NCBI GenBank assembly: GCA_958450365.1
Contig: CAUEEP010000742.1
Location: 2,958,501-3,022,500, forward strand
Source: Mesorhabditis belari
Lineage: Eukaryota > Nematoda > Chromadorea > Rhabditida > Rhabditidae
Reading direction: 5' to 3'
Length of the DNA: 64,000 nt
In this document: piece after piece, positions 1-10,661 of the stretch
Layout: the number at the start of each line of letters is the position of its first letter
How positions within the stretch are numbered: the first letter of the stretch is position 1
The notes under the pieces: generated by a model
Seen by the model: only the letters and a program-made list of their open reading frames with translations
The model's database searches: none
What the model was told of the DNA's origin: nothing
Program-made: the position numbers and the translations under genes

Positions 1-1108
1 AATTCGGTGCGCCAAAAAGGGTGTGTTTGCATTTTTGAGCACAACAGTACACTGTTGTGCTGTGGTTTTACGTGCTAAAAGTTGCTAAATACTTTGATCC
101 TTTGAATCTCAATAAATCAGCTATTCCTCTCCAGTATTGGCACCAAGTTCATTTCTTCGCTTTTTTTCCCCTTTCCGCTTCGACTTTTGTGGTTATCTTG
201 CCTTTTGTTTTTCTCACCCAAACCCGCATATCGTTTTTCTTGTGCCAGAAAAAGGATTGCGGAATGATGCTTTCGTTTTTAATTTCGAACTTTTCTCAAA
301 AAACCTACTCGAAATTGGATTTTCCACTTCTCCGCGAATCTCGCAACGCAACAATAATTTCGTCCTTTCTTCGTTTGCTTTCTGAAAGTTTACTTTACAG
401 TTTAGCTTACTCTAAAGCCAGCAACGTCAAAAATTTGATATCACTTTTATATTTGTGATCAAAAGTCAATAGCATTTGTGAAGAGTTGCAAAACAGTATC
501 CAAAGCTATTGCTTTAAAACTTTACCGTGTTATGGATTCAGAATACAAGTATGTGTTCAAAAACTAAGTACCACTGGCGATTAGGCTCAACTTTCTACTA
601 GTTCTGTTAGACAAACAAGTAGCAGCTCGGGTCCGTACCGATAGCAGTGTTAAGATGAAGTTAACTATCCAATGGTCAATCGTTTATCGGATTTGTACAC
701 AATTTACTACTCGAAAGATTAACATTTTTGATCTAAACAAACAGCTCACCTCTTTCATGTCAAATTCAGCTAGTTGTTTTGCGACCAAGAGCAGTCCGGC
801 CATGTTGAGCGACGAGCTAAAGTCGCTCATCCTCTAAAGAGATCTTAACTTGGGGAAAAACTAAAACATTAGTAAAACAAGCATTTGACGTTAATGAAGT
901 TGCGGGGAATTTCAAATGATGGGAAGTTTCGGCCTTTGAATTTCCTTATCACTTGATGACTCGACAATCATTTGGCGCCATTGTGTCCACTATGCCTGAA
1001 ATTGTATTTGAAAATGCGTAAAGGAAACCGCAAAATCAACAAAATTCCATTTTTTTTCTTTTATTTTTTAAAAATTATACTAAACTACTGGAACCAGGGA
1101 TGATTAAA
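1..1108. other. No gene recognised
   Basis: AT-rich sequence. Open frames are short, lack paired splice sites and show no family motif. I see nothing that supports a gene here. Confidence 0.5.
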
Positions 1109-1318
1109 CGATCGAGTTGTGCGTTCAATCGAGTTGTGCGTTCAATCGAGTTGTGCGTTCAATCGAGTTGTGCGTTCAATCGAGTTGTGCGTTCAATCGA
1201 GTTGTGCGTTCAATCGAGTTGTGCGTTCAATCGAGTTGTGCGTTCAATCGAGTTGTGCGTTCAATCGAGTTGTGCGTTCTAAACGATCGAGTTGTGCGTT
1301 CAATCGAGTTGTGCGTTC
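1109..1318. repeat. 17-bp minisatellite
   Basis: About twelve head-to-tail copies of a 17-bp unit (ATCGAGTTGTGCGTTCA), nearly identical, with one interruption near 1279. Because 17 is not a multiple of 3, all three forward frames stay open and give the same repeated peptide, so the open frames here are an artefact of the repeat. Confidence 0.9.
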
Positions 1319-1625
1319 TTTTTATGTCGCTAAGAAAATCGGCATTTGGCACATCGCTCTGGCTATGGCTTTAGTCGACTTGGGTAATTAAACCGACTCA
1401 AAGAGACGTTTTTACAAGAAAACTTATGGTTTTTCTTTTTTGATTGATTAACGATTCTAAAAACTATTTGCTTCATAAAATCCCAACAAAAAAGTGCTCT
1501 TTGTTTTTTTTATTTGTTGTTTTTGTTTGTTTGATTAAAGTTGTTATCGTATTTTCTCTAATAGTAGTGCATCTTGATCGTCGTTTATTAAAGTTGATTA
1601 TTAAAGTTGTTTGACTAAAGTTGTT

Positions 1626-1848
1626 ACCGTATTTTCTCTAATAGTAGTGCACTTTGATCGTCGTTTCAAATTACTTGAAATCTCAAAAACCCCTTATCAG
1701 AACCTATCGATGTGAGGTCGGAAAATGTAGCTGACGATGAGATCTAGTGAGGGATTAAAGTGTTGATCTTCTGGGAAAAATTGAAAACCATAAAACAGGC
1801 ATCAACTCGGCTCGGTGCTGTGCACTACTATTAGAGAGAATACGGTAC
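1626..1848. mobile_element. MITE-like element, TACCGTA family, copy 1
   Basis: About 220 bp bounded by inverted ends: TACCGTATTTTCTCTAATAG on the left and its reverse complement on the right (CTATTAGAGAGAATACGGTA). The interior carries a stretch (CGGAAAATGTAGCTGACGAT) shared with copies at 13709, 16361 and 17022. No coding capacity, so a non-autonomous DNA element. A loose extra left end lies at 1546-1575 and a right-end fragment at 2493-2535. Confidence 0.65.
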
Positions 1849-1872
1849 TCGCTGTGACGCAATAGTCATGTA

Positions 1873-2392
1873 TTGGGTTCGGGACTATGACTCGGCGGAC
1901 AAAAGAAAGGCAAATTGATTGAACGTAAAACCATAAATTCATTCCAAATAATTTCCATTATTATTGACGACTTCTGCCCATTTTACAGGCAATTTGCGGA
2001 TTCCTCTTTCGTAGTAGGATTTTGGTTTGTGTGTGAGACAAGTGTGAGACTCAAAAATGGAGGACTGGAGATGTCCCAGTTTGAGCACTTTCTTCAAAAG
2101 AAACCCATTTTGGTGTCAATGGAAAAGTTGTAGAGAATCAAAAATTAGGCTTATAGCCAAATTTCCAAAAGGATACACTTAGTAGTTTCGCTTAAAATGC
2201 AAGTTTTCTGAAAATTTGTAAATTTGGCATTTCTTGAAAACCAGTTTTTGAATCGTTCTGAAAATTTGGATGTAAGCTTGATTTTTGATTCTCTACAACT
2301 TTTCCATTGACACCAAAATGGGTTTCTTTTGAAAAAAGTGCCCAAACTCTCACATATGACAATAGCCCGCCATTTTCAATTCCCCAACCCAA
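1873..2392. mobile_element. Degenerate MITE, TTGGGTTGGGG family
   Basis: Flanked by TA and ending in TTGGGTTCGGG...CCCCAACCCAA, a diverged copy of the cleaner element at 34492-35255. It contains a long internal inverted repeat, 2079-2145 against 2278-2347, which would fold into a hairpin. Non-coding. Confidence 0.5.
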
Positions 2393-3005
2393 TACTTTGT
2401 GCTTATTTGTGCGATAGAAACACCGTATCTAGTGCATTCTAGTGTAAATTTCGATTGTTTTCAATAAATGAGTGAGTTAGTCGTGTTTTAATAGGCATCA
2501 ACTCGGCTCGGTGCTGTGTACTACTATTAGAGAAAAGGGGCGATCTTTGGGATTGCCTAGGAGGACAAGTGAGGCTTTCACTTGGATTCTTCCCTTCCCC
2601 TTTCACTCATTTGTAATCTATTCGGCTTATCGTACTACTGTAAATAAAGATATACGTCTTCCGGGCCTATTCAACTGCAGTCCAGCTCTATGCAACTGCA
2701 GTCCAGGTCCATCATTTCACAGGGACTCCCCTCAAGGAGTTGAGTACGTTGGAGGAGTTGAGTCGGGTTGTCGGAGTGTTAGAGATGGGAGGATATATCC
2801 GGATATCAAAAGGGATCCACTGTCTTTAACTTAACCCAAGTTCTAGTCCATATCCGTTTACTCTTAGGAACGAACGAACAATAAACAAACTTTCATAATC
2901 TTTCATCAAGCTCTTTTCCATTCGATGTTCATTGTAAGGGTTTTAGGAAAAAAGAAATTAAAAACAAGAATTCCATTCGAATTTGCTTTAAAATGGACTG
3001 AAGAC
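2393..3005. other. Intergenic, no gene recognised
   Basis: Holds the right-end fragment of a TACCGTA-family MITE (2493-2535) and a repeated CAACTGCAGTCCAG motif near 2673 and 2693. An AATAAA at about 2643 hints at a transcript end but no linked exon was found. Confidence 0.4.
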
Positions 3006-3146
3006 TTTCCCCAACACTTCCCCAACACTTCCCCAACACTTTCCCCAAGACTTTCCCCAACACTTCCCCAACACTTTCCCCAACACTTTCCCCAAGACTT
3101 TCCCCAACACTTCCCCAACACTTCCCCAACACTTTCCCCAAGACAT
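3006..3146. repeat. TTCCCCAACAC minisatellite
   Basis: Irregular tandem copies of TTCCCCAACAC and TTTCCCCAAGAC, 11-12 bp. It produces repeated glycine- and serine-containing peptides on the minus strand, which are not credible genes. Confidence 0.85.
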
Positions 3147-3778
3147 TTACCCAAAGAGTTTTTTTTTTTCTTTTACGACATATAATTTTTGATGACCTAG
3201 GATTCAAAGAAAAGCATTTTTTTTTCCTAAAAAATGAGGCGCTTGCAAAGAAGTTATCACGATTTTTAGCGATTTTCAACGAATTACCCCAAAAAAATTG
3301 TTCTTATCTTTAAGAAATCTTATGAATTCAGAAAAATTTCTAAACTTTTCATGAGTTCTTCTTAAAATTTCTTAAAATTTCTTAAAATTTCTTAAGCTTT
3401 CTTGAAGAAATGTTTGCTATTTTCAACTCATATTCAATAATAAAATCTCTCTGGCGCATTTGTGCAAATATTTGAACAGAAATGATAACCGACTTTTTGA
3501 TAGAAAAGACTCAAAATTCTCAAGTTTTCCCGTTTCCGTTTCAGATTTCGATCAACGATTTCGCCTTTATTTTTATCTGTTTTATTCGTTTTCGCAGTTT
3601 AAGCGTTTGATTTTTTTTTCGTTTAAATGCAAATTTAAAGAGTTAAATGACTTTTTCAATGTTCAATAGCTAGTTTTTTCAATTCAGTTTTTTCAATTCA
3701 ACTCTCGCATTTCTTTCTTTTTCTCAACAAAATTCAACTTTACAACAGCACTCACGACAGTACGATTTCACTACGAGA
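3147..3778. other. Intergenic, no gene recognised
   Basis: T-rich sequence upstream of the mariner insertion, with a short TTCTTAAAATT repeat near 3358-3395. Nothing else seen. Confidence 0.4.
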
Positions 3779-3780
3779 TA

Positions 3781-5044
3781 TTAGGGGTTTGCAAAAGAAA
3801 CTGCGCATGACTTTCCGGAACAATATTTTCTCTATTTGAAAGTGCTCTAACCCAGTTTAAATTTTATTCTATTGTGTTGATAACGCTTATTTATTTTACT
3901 GATTTTCACATTTGTTTGACCATTGAATTATAAATAATTTTAGTTGTCGAAGATGACGGATCAAAAATTTGTTTTGCGGGCTTGCTTTCTCTATGACTTT
4001 AAAATGAAGAAATCAGCATTGGAGTCGCACCGGAATCTTTGTGAAGCATTTGGAGAAAACGTTTTGAGTGAAAGAAGTTGTCAGGAATGGTTCCGGCGTT
4101 TTCGTGAAGGAGATGAGGGCTTGGAAGACCAGCCCCATGGACATCGTCCTGTTGTCCTCGATAATGCGGAGTTGCTCGAGGTTGTCGAGTCGGATCCAAC
4201 TCAAACTTTGTCCGAATTAGCCGAATGCTTTAAATGCGATAAGAGCACAATTTCCCGACACCTTTTGCTTATTGGAAAAAAAAATCGTTGTGGCCAATGA
4301 GTCCCGCACGAATTATCCCCAGAAAACAAATCTAACCGTGTTTTAATGTCTCGGATTTTATTGAGAAAGGCCACGGGCAGCGCTTTTTTTGAAAACATCT
4401 TGACAATGGACGAAAAGTGGATATATTTCAATAATACAACCCGCAAAAGACAATGGCTGAGCAAAGGAGAAACTCCAGTTCCGACACCACGTCCAGATCT
4501 TCACGGCAAGAAAGTTATGTTGTCGGTCTTTTGGAATATGAAAGGAATCGTCTACTTTGAATTACAAAAATCCTCAAAAACTATAACTTCTCAAATCTAC
4601 GCCGAGCAGCTGAAGAAAGTTGATGAAATTCTAAGAGAAAGAGGCGTTAATCTAAAGACAATCAATTTGCTTGCTGACAACGCCCGGGTACATACGTCGA
4701 ATTTGGCTCAAAACACGATAGAAGAATTAGGCTGGAATCTTCTGCCTCATCCGCCATATTCCCCTGATATCGCTCCCTCAGATTACCACTTGTTCCGATC
4801 TATGCAACACTCCCTTGCAAATCAACAGTTTAACAATTACCAAGAAGTCGAAATTTGGGTGCAAGACTATTTCGCGTCACAAGATCCGGAATCTTTCGAA
4901 TCAGGCATCCGAAGTCTACGTAAAAAATGGAAAAATATAGTTGATAATTTTGGCTAGTACCTTTTGGAATAAAGTCTTTTATTATTAATTTTCGAGGTGT
5001 TTGAACGTTGCGTATAATACGCAGTTTCTTTTGCAAACCCCTAA
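3781..5044 (+). mobile_element. mariner transposon, nearly intact
   Basis: 1264-bp element with perfect 25-bp terminal inverted repeats (starting TTAGGGGTTTGCAAAAGAAA), flanked on both sides by the TA duplicated on insertion (3779-3780 and 5045-5046). It encloses a single mariner transposase frame at 3953-4957. Perfect ends and one disabling mutation suggest a fairly recent insertion. Confidence 0.95.
3953..4957 (+). pseudogene. mariner transposase with one premature stop
   Basis: The frame from ATG 3953 to TAG 4957 would code for about 334 aa, close to the usual 340-350 aa of mariner transposases. The first part is a paired helix-turn-helix DNA-binding region (SCQEWFRRFREGD, then a second HTH around STISRHLLLIG). 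The catalytic half has the DD34D triad: D in LTMDEKW, D in LADNARVH and D in APSDYHLF, with exactly 34 residues between the last two, and the linker PHPPYSPD. The only defect is TGA at 4298-4300, just before VPHEL, where relatives have Trp (TGG) in the WVPHEL motif, so one base change silenced it. Reading phase is unbroken across the stop. Confidence 0.93.
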
Positions 5045-5348
5045 TACTAAAGTATTCAAACAAAAAGACAGCAATCGTCAATCTTTCTAAATGTGTTTCA
5101 TTACTGGAGAAAGACTGCGTTTTTCGAGCTCACAAAGCTTACACTAGAGATTCGATAATTTAAGAAAATCTCTCACAAGCTTCTGGCATTTGAAAGAATT
5201 CAAAGCTCGACTAGATTTAAAATCGAATAAACGAATCGATTCGCTTATCCATCGAAAAAGTAATAGAGTTTACGCTAAAGTCGAACTCATTGCAAGCTAA
5301 ACATTCGAATGAATCTTAAAGAATAAAGATTTGGAGGCTAGAATTTCA

Positions 5349-5605
5349 TAGTTCTGTCGCTCTGTCGGGCAGCTCCTGTCGGGCAGCTCCTGTCGGGCAG
5401 CTCTGTCGGACAGTTCCTATCGAACAGTTCCTATCGAACAGTTCCTATCGAACAGTTCCTATCGAACAGTTCCTATCGAACAGTTCCTATCGAACAGTTC
5501 CTATCGAACAGTTCCTATCGAACAGTTCCTGTCGAACAGTCCTATCGAACAGTTCCTGTCGAACAGTTCCTATCGAACAGTTCCTATCGAGCAGTTCTGT
5601 CGAAC
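5349..5605. repeat. 14-bp minisatellite (TATCGAACAGTTCC)
   Basis: About seventeen tandem copies; the first few are variant (TGTCGGGCAGCTCC), so the array appears to have expanded from its right part. Open frames across it are repeat artefacts. Confidence 0.9.
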
Positions 5606-5880
5606 GTGATGAAGAAGAGAAATTTGAAGTGAATTCGAATTCTTTTCTAAAGAAAACTTGAAAAGAATGATGTTTTTGAGATTTCAAAAAAAGGAGAAAT
5701 GAAAAAGAGACTAAAACTTTTCGACCAGATTACTCTAAACTCTCTCTTTCTTTATTGAAAATGAATTTTGGAATGATTCGAAATTTGAAAACATTTGATT
5801 ACCAATCAAGAATGCTTGACAGCTTTACTACTACAATATTCTACTCTTATTCTAAAACATTGCCTTTCATAAAACCTGCC

Positions 5881-6048
5881 TTCTTTCCACTAAAACTACC
5901 ATAATCTTGTCTGTATTTTAGTCGAATAAATTCACTTTTTATCTGACTCTGTGAAGGATCACAAAAGATATCAAAAAATACAAAAAGTAAATAGATTTGA
6001 TAAAAAAAGAGACAGAATTACGGTAGTTTTAGAGGAAAGGAGACACGT
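5881..6048. mobile_element. MITE-like hairpin, AAAACTACCGTAAT family, copy 1
   Basis: Inverted ends TAAAACTACCATAATCTTGTC and GACAGAATTACGGTAGTTTT enclose about 100 bp of AT-rich spacer. Same family as 18258-18399 and 22370-22542; a solitary right end lies at 7260-7307. Non-coding. Confidence 0.6.
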
Positions 6049-9000
6049 TTGAAGTTAAACGTTCTCTTGCGGAATTTTCTTTAAATTCATTTCCAACTGT
6101 GACTAATAAAGGCTCCATATTGACGGGGTTCTTTTACAATTCTCCTAACGGCTTTTCCCTCAAAGTCATCCCCGGTTTGTCATCCAAGTGATACCATAAA
6201 ACAAATGATTTTGAAGAATCAAAGATTTCATTTCAACTCTCAAACTTTCCTTGCCTCATCCCCATTTCTAACGGCTTTCCCCTCAAAGTCATCGCCGGTT
6301 TGTCATCCAAGTGATACCATAAGCCAAATAATTTTGTATCAGTCAGATTGATTTGATTTCAATTCTTAAATTTCCCTTCTCAATTCCCATTTCAGTAATT
6401 TTCTTCGGTAACCCTTGAAGAAGGTGTGCCGCAATGAAATTCTCAGCCTTCGACAAAGTCTCGAGCTATTGCCCAATTGCCCAATTTGAATCGTATTTTT
6501 CTGATTTCACGCATCCCAACCAAATACATTCCTGATGCCAATTCTTGAATATTGGAAACTTCGAGGTGCTAAAGTTGGAAATTGCTCGAAATTGCCTTTG
6601 TAGCAACCTCCACTAGCAGCGTTGTTCCAAAAGCGATTCAAGGACAAGTACTAGCTGGACTGACACTCTAACTGTAACTGTCCAGATATTCGGCATTGAA
6701 ACTTGAATCAGATTCCGTCAAGCCTTGCTTGTTGCCCACAATCCAAGAAATCGACGGGTCAGCTCAGAAATTCTAGCTAGATTGGGCTGTTCCTGGGGCT
6801 AAAGATCGATTTTGGCCTGGCTTTTCATGATCTTAGAAAAGGCATCTTTTCTGTCTTTTTTGGCTTTAACTTTAAGTTTCATCACTTTTGATTGCCTTGA
6901 CTTTTGAGTTGATTTTTTTAAACTTACCAAACCATAATCCATAGCCTAAGCTGGTCAGCCATTGCATTATGAAAAAGCCATGACCGTAGCCTAGTCTCAT
7001 AGATTTATTTCTCAACCAGGATTTAGGCTTAAAGTCTCCATCGGTTCACTGAAATGGATCAAATACGAAAAATGAACCATATGCTTTATCTTTTTAATCC
7101 CAGTGCCTTGTCCCGTGTCCTCGAGTGTTAGCAGAATCGCAAACTGCAAATTTGCTAACCCATCTGTGCCATTTTACCATTGTGGCACACTGTTTAATAC
7201 CGTGAAAACTTTTTAATCGAATTTTTCTAAGGAACTCGAAAGAGGCAAAAAGTGAATAAAAAAGAAGACAGAATTACGGTAGTTTTAGAGAAAAGGAGAC
7301 ACGTTTTAAGCTAAACTTTCTCTTGCGGAATTTTCTTTAAATTCATTTCCAACTCTGACTAACAAAGGCTCCACTTTGATGGGGTTCTTTTACAATTCTC
7401 ATAACGGCTTTGCCGTCAAAGTCATTCCCGGTTTGTCATCCAGTGATATCATAAAGCAAATGATTTTGAAGAGACAAAGATTTGATTTCAATTCTCAAAA
7501 TTTCCTTGCCCCATTCCCATTGCATTTACTGCAACGAAATTCCTTCTCATGCTTCGATAAGCTAAAAAAATTGCCCAATCGAACTGTATTTTCTTGGTTT
7601 AAACATTCCAAACAAAATGCATTCCCGTCAATTTTTGAATATTGTCAATTTGAGTATTGTACCGATATACCAATCATACTGGGGCTCGACTACCAGCAAG
7701 GTTGTTCTCCAACGGCACTGGCCAGCCAGGAACAGGCACTGGTTGAACTGGGAAGCATAGTATGGTCCACAATAGCTCCGGAACCTATTAAAAGGCAGGC
7801 CTAGATCTGGTTCTGGTTTCTATCTGGCTTTCGTCTAGCCTAGCTTAGGGCTCTTGATCTCGATCCGGAAATTCACTGGCCTGGCACTGGCCAGCCAAGA
7901 ACAGGCACTGGCTGGACTGGAAAGCATAGTATGGTCCACAATAGATCCGGATTTCTATCTGGCTTTCTTCTAGCCTAGCTTACAGGCTCTTGATCTCGAT
8001 CCGGAAAATCCCCATCATTAGTGCTCATAAATAAAGCCGAGCACTTCTATATTCACATCAACGCAACTAGTGGTTACACTTCCACTAAATTTGTCTCACC
8101 AAAATTTGCATTTTTTTCTATATCAACTCGGTTATAAATTCACACTTTTGTTAAAAAAAAACATGAAAACATTTGAGTAGACAACACCGCACAAAGAATA
8201 GGAAATCACCACTGCACTGCTGGGTATTCTTTGCTTGTCTACAAAAGTCACCACAATGCAAATGTGGTGTTGATGAGGATGAGGAATTTGGGGGGACGCT
8301 CAACCAGTAGAAGTGCTCACTGGGAAACTGTGCATGCATAGCCATGTTCGGCATTGATTCTTGATTCAGATCTTCTTCAGAATCTTCTTCTTCCTTGCCC
8401 AGAATCCAGCATTATTTCTAAGGCGAAAAGTACAGGCCAGTTTATAGGTAAGAGTACAAGCGAAACATCAATTTTGCTCTGGCTTCTTATGGTCTTGAAA
8501 AGTATTTTGGTCGAGGATTTGGTCTAGCTTTTGGCCTAGCTTTTTTGGCTTTAACTTTTCATGATTTTTGATGGGTTTAGCTTTTGAAGATCTGGTCAAC
8601 TTTTTCAAATTTCCCAGGCTAAATGAGGCCAGCCCAGCCATGACTTTTGGAAGACCCTTGGCCCGTAAACCAGTCGCTTATCGCTTTCCAGATCCGAGTG
8701 AGCCGAGTGCGACGATGCGACATTTTTCGGTGTCGAATTGGGCCGATTCCGATAACTTTTGGAAGACCGTTGGCCCGTAAAGCAGTCCATGTCCAGCCCG
8801 ATAGATGGTGAGGCTGGAGGAGTCGTTTAAAAACTAAAATGAAAATTAATGCTATCAGATTTGTTGATCCCGCCTTGCCTTGCCTTGTCTTGCCCGTCCC
8901 GTGTCCTCTCACGTTATCTCAAACTGGCAATTTGGATCTGCCCATTTTAACCATTCAGGCGAACTGGCTGATCGGTTTTGTTCGGAAAACTGATGCAATT

Positions 9001-9225
9001 TTTCTGTTTAACGTGCAAATTTTTCTCTGAAAATAATGATTGGGCTTCAAGCAGAAGGCTTTTGTTTTTTGTTCTCGATCTGGTCTCTCTTTCTCGATCT
9101 CGATCTCGATTTGGTTTAATATTGTATCTTAATATAAGCTTTCTATTTGAAATCAGTACCTCTTTTCGACTAATCCCTTTTTCCCTTTTTCTAAACGATC
9201 CTTAAAACCACCGTTAATCTATCGC
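6049..9225. other. Duplicated non-coding region
   Basis: No gene recognised. It holds local segmental duplications: a block at about 6108-6260 recurs at 6265-6380 and 7366-7520 (shared CGGTTTGTCATCCA), a block around 7700-7840 recurs at 7880-8010 (shared AGCATAGTATGGTCCACAAT), and a 36-bp direct repeat lies at 8641 and 8754 (ACTTTTGGAAGACC). A 67-codon minus-strand frame at 8151-8354 is cysteine-rich but has no supporting splice sites or homology. Confidence 0.5.
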
Positions 9226-9268
9226 TTCATAGAGATTGTACTGTAATTTGTACAGTAATCTCTATGAG
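9226..9268. repeat. Short perfect-arm hairpin
   Basis: CATAGAGATTGTACTGTAA faces TTGTACAGTAATCTCTATG; arms of about 18 bp with almost no loop. Could be a tiny fold-back element or an RNA hairpin; no neighbouring gene claims it. Confidence 0.6.
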
Positions 9269-9329
9269 CGTTCTATACAGTGCACTTCTAGTTTCTAGTT
9301 GACGGTACTGATTAGGGTTTATGCTTGGG

Positions 9330-9990
9330 GTCTAATTGTAGGCAAAAAGCCGACTTTTTGAAGGAAAAAAGACAGTTTTATGTGCTGATAACGTCCCGGT
9401 GAAGCCGGCTTTTCGTTTTCAGCTTTAAAAGAGCAGCACCCTACCCCAGTCCCTCAAATTAGCTAAAACATTTCACTTTTGATTCCTATTTTCATGGTTT
9501 TTTAGAGAAAAATTGTAAATCAAAACTCTTTGTCTTTCAATTTCTCCTCAATTTTTATAAAGTTCCTAGCAAATTTTCATTTTTTTGGCCACTCGAAAGC
9601 ATGCTTTACAACTTTTTAAAGCTACTGAAGTTCGAATTTTCTTTGTTTTCCATTCAACTATGAAAAATCAAAGGCTTCGAGATAAAAGGTGCTATTTTAT
9701 TTGTTACTCACCGGGTGCTACTAGTTCATTCGCTACAATTCACTAAAATTAAAAATCAAAATGTTTCTCGGAAAATGCTTGCCAGTGATGGTACGAGTTT
9801 GGTGATTTTCCCAGAACTGTTACTCGAAGAGCAGCACCAGTTTGGTATTCCCTGGGTTAGGATAAAGCTCTGAAATAGGTCCAAAGAGTGCTACGGCATT
9901 AGTTTTTCGAGGTGCTATTTTATTTGCTACTCACCGGGTGCAACCAGTTCATTCACTAAAATTTCTTGAAAAGTTCAATTTTCTCATGCT
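9330..9990. repeat. Inverted duplication, segment A (left)
   Basis: This segment is found again in reverse orientation at about 14830-15560. Matching landmarks include the GCCGACTTTTTG stretch near 9350, the CACCGGGTGCTACTAGTTCA stretch near 9710 and TTTTTCGAGGTG near 9903. The copies differ by small indels and substitutions. No gene recognised inside it. Confidence 0.8.
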
Positions 9991-10661
9991 TTACAACTTT
10001 CTAAAGCTACTCAAGTTCGAATTTCCTTTCTTTTTCCATTCAACTTTGAAAAATCAAAAGCAAAGTGCTGATGTGGTGAGTGCTTTTTGGAAATAGGTGA
10101 AATTTCGAGCTCGATTTGTTGTTGCCAACTTTGTTATCGTTTTGCTTGATCTTTGCACATCACTTATTGCTTGATTTGTGAAATTTCGAGTCAACAAAGA
10201 TGAAATTCGATTTGCTTCAAAACTTGTTCAAGTTCTTTGTGCTTTTAGAAACTTATTTATCTTAGAAAGTCAGTTAGTAAAAGTGCAAAAAAAAAACAGA
10301 AAAAAGCGATGAGTTAGAAAAAGAATGAATGCTGCTAAAAGAAAGAAAAAAACTAAAAAAAAAAACATGCGAATATTTAGGGTGTAAGTGCAGAAAATGG
10401 ATCATATTTTCCTAGTTCAGTGAACATCAAAATTATGTTGTTATTCCTTGAAAATCAAGATATTTAGCTATCCAAATCTAACAAATCGTTACTCTACCAG
10501 AACGTAGCTGTACCAGAACGTAGCTGTACCAGAACGTAGCTGTACCAGAACGTAGCTGTACCAGAACGAAGAAAATATGATCCTTTAGAAAGTAGAGTTA
10601 AAAAGAAACGAATATGCTGGTGGGGCGTTACCTCGATTTGCTGACACATTTCTTTCTCTTC
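9991..10661. repeat. Non-coding stretch with 16-bp tandem repeat
   Basis: Holds about five copies of GTAGCTGTACCAGAAC at 10494-10568. The rest is AT-rich with no exon signal; it lies downstream of the acidic repeat gene. Confidence 0.6.

Noticed and set aside
1100..1391. Three overlapping forward open frames with repeated SSCAFNRVVRSIELCV peptides
   Set aside because: They are the three frames of a 17-bp minisatellite; no independent coding evidence.
2510..2840. Possible LTR (AATAAA, repeated CAACTGCAGTCCAG motif)
   Set aside because: No second LTR, primer-binding site or gag/pol frame in the window.
2906..3279. Glycine/serine-rich minus-strand frames (GKCWGKSWG repeats)
   Set aside because: Product of the TTCCCCAACAC minisatellite; no splice or start context.
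8151..8354. Cysteine-rich 67-codon minus-strand frame, possibly a small secreted peptide
   Set aside because: No signal peptide at the start, no supporting exons and no recognisable family.
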